A stretch of DNA of 64,000 nucleotides from Salvia splendens (Eukaryota > Streptophyta > Magnoliopsida > Lamiales > Lamiaceae). Where the stretch lies: assembly GCF_004379255.2 (NCBI RefSeq), contig NC_056046.1, positions 11,346,001 through 11,410,000 on the forward strand, written 5' to 3'. Position numbers and translations under genes: made by a program. The stretch's first letter is position 1, and every line of letters starts with the position of its first letter. The notes beneath the pieces were generated by a model. That model was given only the letters and a program-made list of their open reading frames with translations. It was not told where the DNA came from and did not search any database. Of this stretch, positions 58,991 through 64,000 are shown in pieces.

Positions 58991-59303
58991 GATGTATTCA
59001 TTTTCTGTTTGTATCTTTTGTTCTTTGTTCTTTTTAATCTCAGTCCCACGATTTTGTCATCCGACGGTTAGATTGATGTCACGTGTCATTTAATAATGCA
59101 GATTTTCAGTTGAATAATGCACACCGACTAATAATGCACCATTATAGTGTAATAATGCAGATTTTCAGTTGAATAATGCACACCGACTAATAATGCACCA
59201 TTATAATGTAATAATGCAGATCATCTGGACCATTGATTAATGAGATCTAACGGCCCATATTAAGAAGAATAAATGATCTAAGGGATGAATAGGAGAATAA
59301 CGC
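58989..59303. mobile_element. MITE-like unit C, second copy of the unit A family
   Basis: It parallels unit A through GGATGTATTCA, CCCACGATTTTGTCATCCGA and the repeated ATAATGCA words. The 3' (AT)n tract is missing because the LTR of the next element starts at 59304, about ten bases before the unit end expected from unit A. Confidence 0.75.
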
Positions 59304-61960
59304 TGTAATACCCGTTTTTTTTCTATCTTTTAAACAATGATTTTTTATTTAAGAACGAGCGAGTGATAGACCTTGAATAAAATACCGTGTTTGTTTTGAT
59401 TGGTTGTGAGTGGAAATAGTGAATGCTTGAATTATTGTTGGTTAAATGTGTGGTGTAAGTTGTCGACGAGATTGACGTGAGAGTCGTCGATGGGAAATTT
59501 TGGGCGTTCGTTTACAATGTACTTGGAATAACACCAAAGTACTAAAATAATAAAACACCACAATTTAATCAATGTACTAAAATTTATATATTTTTGGGTC
59601 TATCACTTTTGTCTATTTACTTTCTTTTATCCCATTTATCCTTATTAAATTGGGCCACTTTTAATATAGCCATTTATTATAATTCCTATTGAATTCATGC
59701 AGCCAACATAAATCCCTTCTTCTAAACCCACGTTTTTTTCCCATCAATATCTCCACCCACAAAATTCTCTCCAACAAACAAATCTAATCTCTCCATTATA
59801 TATCTCTCCCTACAACTGCATCTTTTATCAGCCGTTTCAAAATCTCCAGTGCAGTTTTCGTCCCTTCCAACAAGGTATAATCTTCACTTTAACTCACCGT
59901 AAACCACTCTCTAGACATTAAATCCATAGCACCATTTTGTTTTGTCACAGTGAAAAGGAGGAATCGAGCAGACTGTGAATCCAAATTCCCCTTGCAATCC
60001 CAATTTATTCTCTTCATTCCAAAGGTAGAGTCCGTAATTTTGGAAATCCCCTGCACACTAACATTCAAACATTCATAGTAGTACACAAATTGAATTTTTT
60101 TGAATCTGCAGAATGTTTTGTGCTTGATAAAGTCTCGATCTTTAAGGCCATTAGAAATTATCCTCTCATTCCTTTAATCTATAGTTCTTGGAAATCCTTT
60201 TCTGCCCATTAATATTTGAAATCGAATAATTAGAAATCATAGGAAAGCTTGAATAATAATAGAATGGGGAAAGGGGAGAGCGAGAGCTTACCGTTGGGAA
60301 TAGCGGCGCTCCGACGGAGGGGCTGACCGCCTGACCGGGCGGACAGCGGTGGCGACGGAGAGGTAGCGACGGCAGTGAATTTTTGGCAGCCTTGGGCGAT
60401 GGCTGCTGGAACAGCTTGAAGAATTTAGAGAGAGATAGTAGTACAGTAACAGTGGTGAATGGAGGCAGAGAAAGAGAGAGTGGTTGTTTTATTATAGGCT
60501 TTTAAATTGAAGAGGAGATAGTGAATGTATACGTGTAGTTGTTTGGCAGTAATATTAGGTTACAGCATTTTCGTTTCCTTTCATTTCTATTTTCTTTTCT
60601 TTTCTTTTCTTTTTTTCCTTTATGCCAATATGTGATTATAAATATAATAATAAGTGTGTACACATGTTTGTGAAGGGAGTATACGTGGGTTAGTCAGGGA
60701 GTATATATATATTTAAATTCTTTTATTTAGTTATTACTTTTGTCTATTAAGATTACGGAGGAGCTAGAGTATTTTAAGATTGTATCGTTTTCTTAAGTTA
60801 AGTGTTGGGAAATTTTAATAATTTTGTTCGGCCATTATTTTGTTATGAGCTAGTTGTGAATATTTATACTTTGCTTAGTTATGGGATAAATTTAGTTTTG
60901 TTAACAGATTACTTAAGTGATGTTTTGAGCCATAAAATACGAGAATATAGTTTCTAAGAAATGACGGGAGAATAAATTGAACACACACTTAGGATGCATG
61001 CATGGTTTAAATTAATATATTTTGCAAAGTCTGATTGTTGCATATTATATTATTCCAAAAAGGGTGAACTTGTGCACGTTGTTGCGGTTGGAACAGGAAG
61101 TGTTTGGGGAGTTAAGCTGTTGAGGTGGGCTTTCTTTTTAAATAAGGACTATGTCCTAAATATATTTTGATGTGAAAATGAGGTGAAAATGTTTGTCTTG
61201 CCATGTTTTGTATTTTGAATGAACCTATCTGAAGTGGCTATGCCATGTATGTTTAATCGAATTCGGGTCCCAGTAGGGCCGCAAACCCTGCTCGGACTAG
61301 TGTACACCCCGTAGATCGTGTGCTATCTTTTGGAGTTGGCCGGTCTAGTGACTTGGTTCGTGGCCACGTTCCTTGTCATGTATGTTCAGATATGGTGATG
61401 GTGGATGTGGATGGAAAATGGTTGCGCAACCGACTTTTATGTGAAATGCTTTTTAGTGTACTTGGGTTCTTTTAATTAAAACCCCCAATGTCACTTGATT
61501 ATGGCTTGACAAACTATGTTTTGGCATGTGTCCACTGAGTGCATCAAGTACTCAGCACTGCATATTGTTTTTCTTAATGTGCAGATTGAGCGGTGATAGA
61601 CGTGGAGGATGTTGAGCAGAGTTCATGGATTGTTTTGTCATGATTAATAATTGTTGGATTTGTCGTGTCTTCATACTCGGCATTTTCCGTGTCTTGAACG
61701 CTTCCGCCAAGAGTCATTTTCTTTAGAATTGGTTATTCATGCAGAGTCGAACTCGCTAAAAAAAAATAGTTTTCTGTCCATTCGTTATTTCCTTAGAGAT
61801 GACATTATTGTTAGGATAATATTATGACGTTTTCAAATTTAATGCAGTTATTAAATTTTTGGTCAAATGTGTATGTTTTTCCCCTTTCTTCCCCGCTTCT
61901 TTAATCCTCCCATAGTCGCGATCAACCGTATTTTCTATCCTTAGAAATGCGGGCGTGACA
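59304..61960 (+). repeat. 5' LTR, 2657 bp
   Basis: Starts TGTAATACCCG and ends CGGGCGTGACA, good inverted ends. A G-rich patch at about 60260-60480 and a segment near 61255-61380 (GGGTCCCAGTAGGGCCGCAA) stand out from the AT-rich rest. No convincing gene in it. The length is large but known for Tekay-like elements; a nested insertion has not been excluded. Confidence 0.8.
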
Positions 61961-61963
61961 GAG

Positions 61964-61975
61964 TGGTATCAGAGC
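61964..61975 (+). other. Primer binding site (initiator tRNA-Met type)
   Basis: TGGTATCAGAGC three bases after the LTR end. Confidence 0.92.
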
Positions 61976-62784
61976 GACTTTCTTTCCGCTATGGACCCAA
62001 GAGTCTTCTTTGCTTCTTGATCTAGATTAGTATCCCTAGATCAATATAATTAAATAATTAAATAAACAATTTTTTTTAAAAAAAAGTGTCAAAGGCTCAA
62101 CATCCGACCATCGCGCTCAACCTGAAAAGAGGTAACCAAAATTTTTGTAAGTGATTTTGTGGTAAATATTTTGGGAATGGAAATGATTAGTTGTGCATGA
62201 TGGAATTAGATTGGCGAGAAAAAAAAATTATGTTGTTGAAACTTGTGGAATTTTTGAAAATAATTGAACTATAAATGAAAGCATGCTAGCTCTTTCCCTA
62301 TTGAGATTTTAAGGAACATAATGTTGTTATGTGTTGAGACGTCTGGTGATAATTGTTTGTGTATGCTCGATTATGTGGTCTTTACGTGATGATTTGAGTC
62401 ATGACTCGTAGATACTGAAGTATGATATTTTGAATTCCTTGTGTGATTGCGGACTGTTTTGGATGAACGTTAGACTTTACATCATCGATTCTAATTATAT
62501 GTAGCAACTCAATTATTGCTTCTCCGAGCAAATTAAATGAACGTGGAACAGCGAACCATAGTGAATCTCTAATACCGAAAGAAAAAAAGAAAATAATAAG
62601 TATAAACGTTCAGAAAGTGTGGATGAAATTTTGAGTGATGATAGTTAGTGTTACATGCACATACGCAGCTTGCTTTATTATACGTATTTTATAATCATTA
62701 TATATGAAAGGTTGCGTGAGAAGTCGTGATACGAGAAGGTAGTGATTAATAATTGGAGCGACCATATTGATCTATGCGTTTTGA
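61976..62784 (+). other. Untranslated leader between primer site and gag
   Basis: About 800 bases without a coding frame. Confidence 0.6.
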
Positions 62785-64000
62785 ATCAGAAGGCCACCGA
62801 GACGTGGACGTAGACCTAGGCGTGGACGTGGAGAGGAGGACCCGGTGGACCCTCAGAATGTAGAGGGAGAACAACCACCACCACCACCACCGCCTCCACC
62901 ACCACCACCACCACCCCCGCCTCAACCCAAACAATATATTGATACCTTTTTGATGCAAAAACCCCTACAGTTTGATGGACTGGGAGAGCCGTCTAAGGCA
63001 GAGACCTGGATACGCGCCCTCGAGCGCATATTTGATTTTATGGAGTGCACCGACAAGGAACGCCTCGCTTGTGTGACTTTTCAATTAACGGGGCCCGCAG
63101 ATTTTTGGTGGGATACCAAGCTAATAACAATGAACCGTGAACGTCGTGAAGCGCTTACTTGGGAGATATTCAAGGAAGAGATATACAATAAGTACGTTCC
63201 CATGAGCTATAGGCGAGCAAAGGTAGTTGAATTCCATACTTTGAAGCAAGGGAATATGACGGTGACAGAGTACGACCGTGCACTGTGTGAAATGACTCGA
63301 TATGCTCCCGAGTTGGTGGATACAGATGAGAAAATGGCAGAAAAGTTCCGTGTTGGTCTGAAGTACGAAATAAGGGTAGCAGTGGCAAGTCGCAGAGGAC
63401 TTTCATATTCTGAGATTTTGTCTTGTGCATTAGATGTGGAAGAAGCGTTGCCTAAGGAGATGACAGTAGCAAATACTACACCAGTGCCACTTCAACAACA
63501 TAATTTAAGAGATAAGAGGAAATGGGATGGAGATAGGACTCCATATGATAACAAGAGGCAGCAACCCATCAGAAACCCACCGCAGTACGGAGGTAGGCAG
63601 AGTGCTCCCTATCAGAGGGGTGACTTCCGGCCTAGAGCCCCTCAGTGTGCTAAGTGCTTTAAGAGCCATTTTGGGGAGTGCAGAGAAAAAAACAATAAAT
63701 GCTACACTTGTGGTGGAAATGGTCACTTCTCAAGAGAATGCCCGAGTAAGATTATGGGGATGGGAGCAAGACAGAGCAATCAAGGGTTCCATCCGCAAGC
63801 GCGGGCACTACAAGCCGAACCGAGGGGATACTTACCCGCACCACAACAACAACAGCAGCAACGTCGCCAAGGACTTCCCACTCAAGCAAGGGCATATGCT
63901 TTAAAAGGGAAACAACCTACGAACCAACAAGGGAATCAAGAGCAAGGAGACTTGGCAGGTATGGGCACGCTCCTCGACATGCCTATTGTTGTTTTGTTTG
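62785..64000 (+). CDS. gag: Ty3 Gag, start codon not in frame, runs off the window
   Basis: Open without a stop from 62785 to the end (405 codons). An Arg-rich start (RRPPRRGRRPRRGRG) is followed by a polyproline run coded by (CCA)n, then the capsid-like region QKPLQFDGLGEPSKAETWIRALER, FQLTGPADFWWD, WEIFKEEIYNKYVP, FHTLKQGNMTVTEYDRALCE. A zinc knuckle CYTCGGNGHFSRECP follows CAKCFKSHFGEC. The frame has a TGA at 62782-62784, and the only nearby ATG (62774) is in another frame, so the natural start seems lost by a small change; the first in-frame ATG is at 62953, after the polyproline run. The protease region should begin beyond 63950. Confidence 0.9.
   Translation, partial: MRRPPRRGRRPRRGRGEEDPVDPQNVEGEQPPPPPPPPPPPPPPPPQPKQYIDTFLMQKPLQFDGLGEPSKAETWIRALERIFDFMECTDKERLACVTFQLTGPADFWWDTKLITMNRERREALTWEIFKEEIYNKYVPMSYRRAKVVEFHTLKQGNMTVTEYDRALCEMTRYAPELVDTDEKMAEKFRVGLKYEIRVAVASRRGLSYSEILSCALDVEEALPKEMTVANTTPVPLQQHNLRDKRKWDGDRTPYDNKRQQPIRNPPQYGGRQSAPYQRGDFRPRAPQCAKCFKSHFGECREKNNKCYTCGGNGHFSRECPSKIMGMGARQSNQGFHPQARALQAEPRGYLPAPQQQQQQRRQGLPTQARAYALKGKQPTNQQGNQEQGDLAGMGTLLDMPIVVLF

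Larger units (their letters stand above)
59304..64000 (+). mobile_element. Ty3/gypsy chromovirus-like LTR element, right side cut by window
   Basis: 5' LTR, tRNA-iMet primer site, a 0.8-kb leader and a gag frame open to the window end. The iMet primer site, the TGTAATACCCG...CGGGCGTGACA ends and a CCHC knuckle Gag fit the Del/Tekay side of the Ty3 chromoviruses. The left flank AACGC (59299-59303) is the likely target copy; the other side is not in the window. Confidence 0.87.

Noticed and set aside
59889..60086. 65-residue minus-strand frame in the large LTR
   Set aside because: No family resemblance; lies in LTR DNA.
62746..62958. Minus-strand frame with a run of tryptophans
   Set aside because: It is the complement of the (CCA)n polyproline run of gag.

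Overview
This window is nuclear DNA of a flowering plant. Genes are spliced with GT-AG introns, intergenic DNA is AT-rich, the protein families are typical of plants (THO2, POD1/TAPT1, PLATZ, MS1-like, vacuolar iron transporter, class A heat-shock factor), and the space between genes is full of plant transposon types. A eudicot is likely; a finer placement such as asterid/Lamiales would be a guess.

Layout. 1-6389: a minus-strand Ty3/gypsy retrotransposon of Tat type; its 3' LTR lies outside the window. 6390-8900: MITE-rich spacer. 8924-10142 (+): vacuolar iron transporter, 4 exons. 10693-12983 (-): class A heat-shock factor, 2 exons, convergent with it. 14108-15678: a small non-coding LTR element with target-site duplication, tRNA-Met primer site and a hAT-type MITE nested in one LTR. 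17239-19177 (+): MS1/MMD1-family protein that stops where the PHD finger should begin. 22265-23772 (+): PLATZ zinc-binding factor whose first coding exon is only the ATG. 26395-31284 (-): TAPT1/POD1 membrane protein, 11 exons. 31954-33082 (+): ANTH-domain clathrin-adaptor gene broken by two frame changes. 33921-52237 (-): THO complex subunit 2, modelled completely with 33 coding exons and 1831 codons of protein. 52509-57155: three PIF/Harbinger elements in a row just upstream of THO2, one with a nearly intact transposase. 57750-59303: three MITE-like units embedded in (AT)n tracts. 59304-64000 (+): 5' LTR (2.66 kb), primer site and the start of gag of a Ty3/gypsy element that runs off the window.

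The host genes do not form an operon or an obvious pathway: they are independent loci (iron storage, stress transcription, pollen/anther-type regulation, ER/pollen guidance, endocytosis, mRNA export). What binds the window together is layered transposon insertion: MITE in LTR, LTR element in MITE, MITE in a tandem duplication, MITEs in introns. I saw no microbial system, CRISPR array or rRNA gene, and I could not screen rigorously for tRNA genes. All gene models come from reading frames, splice-site phase and remembered family features; no search was run.
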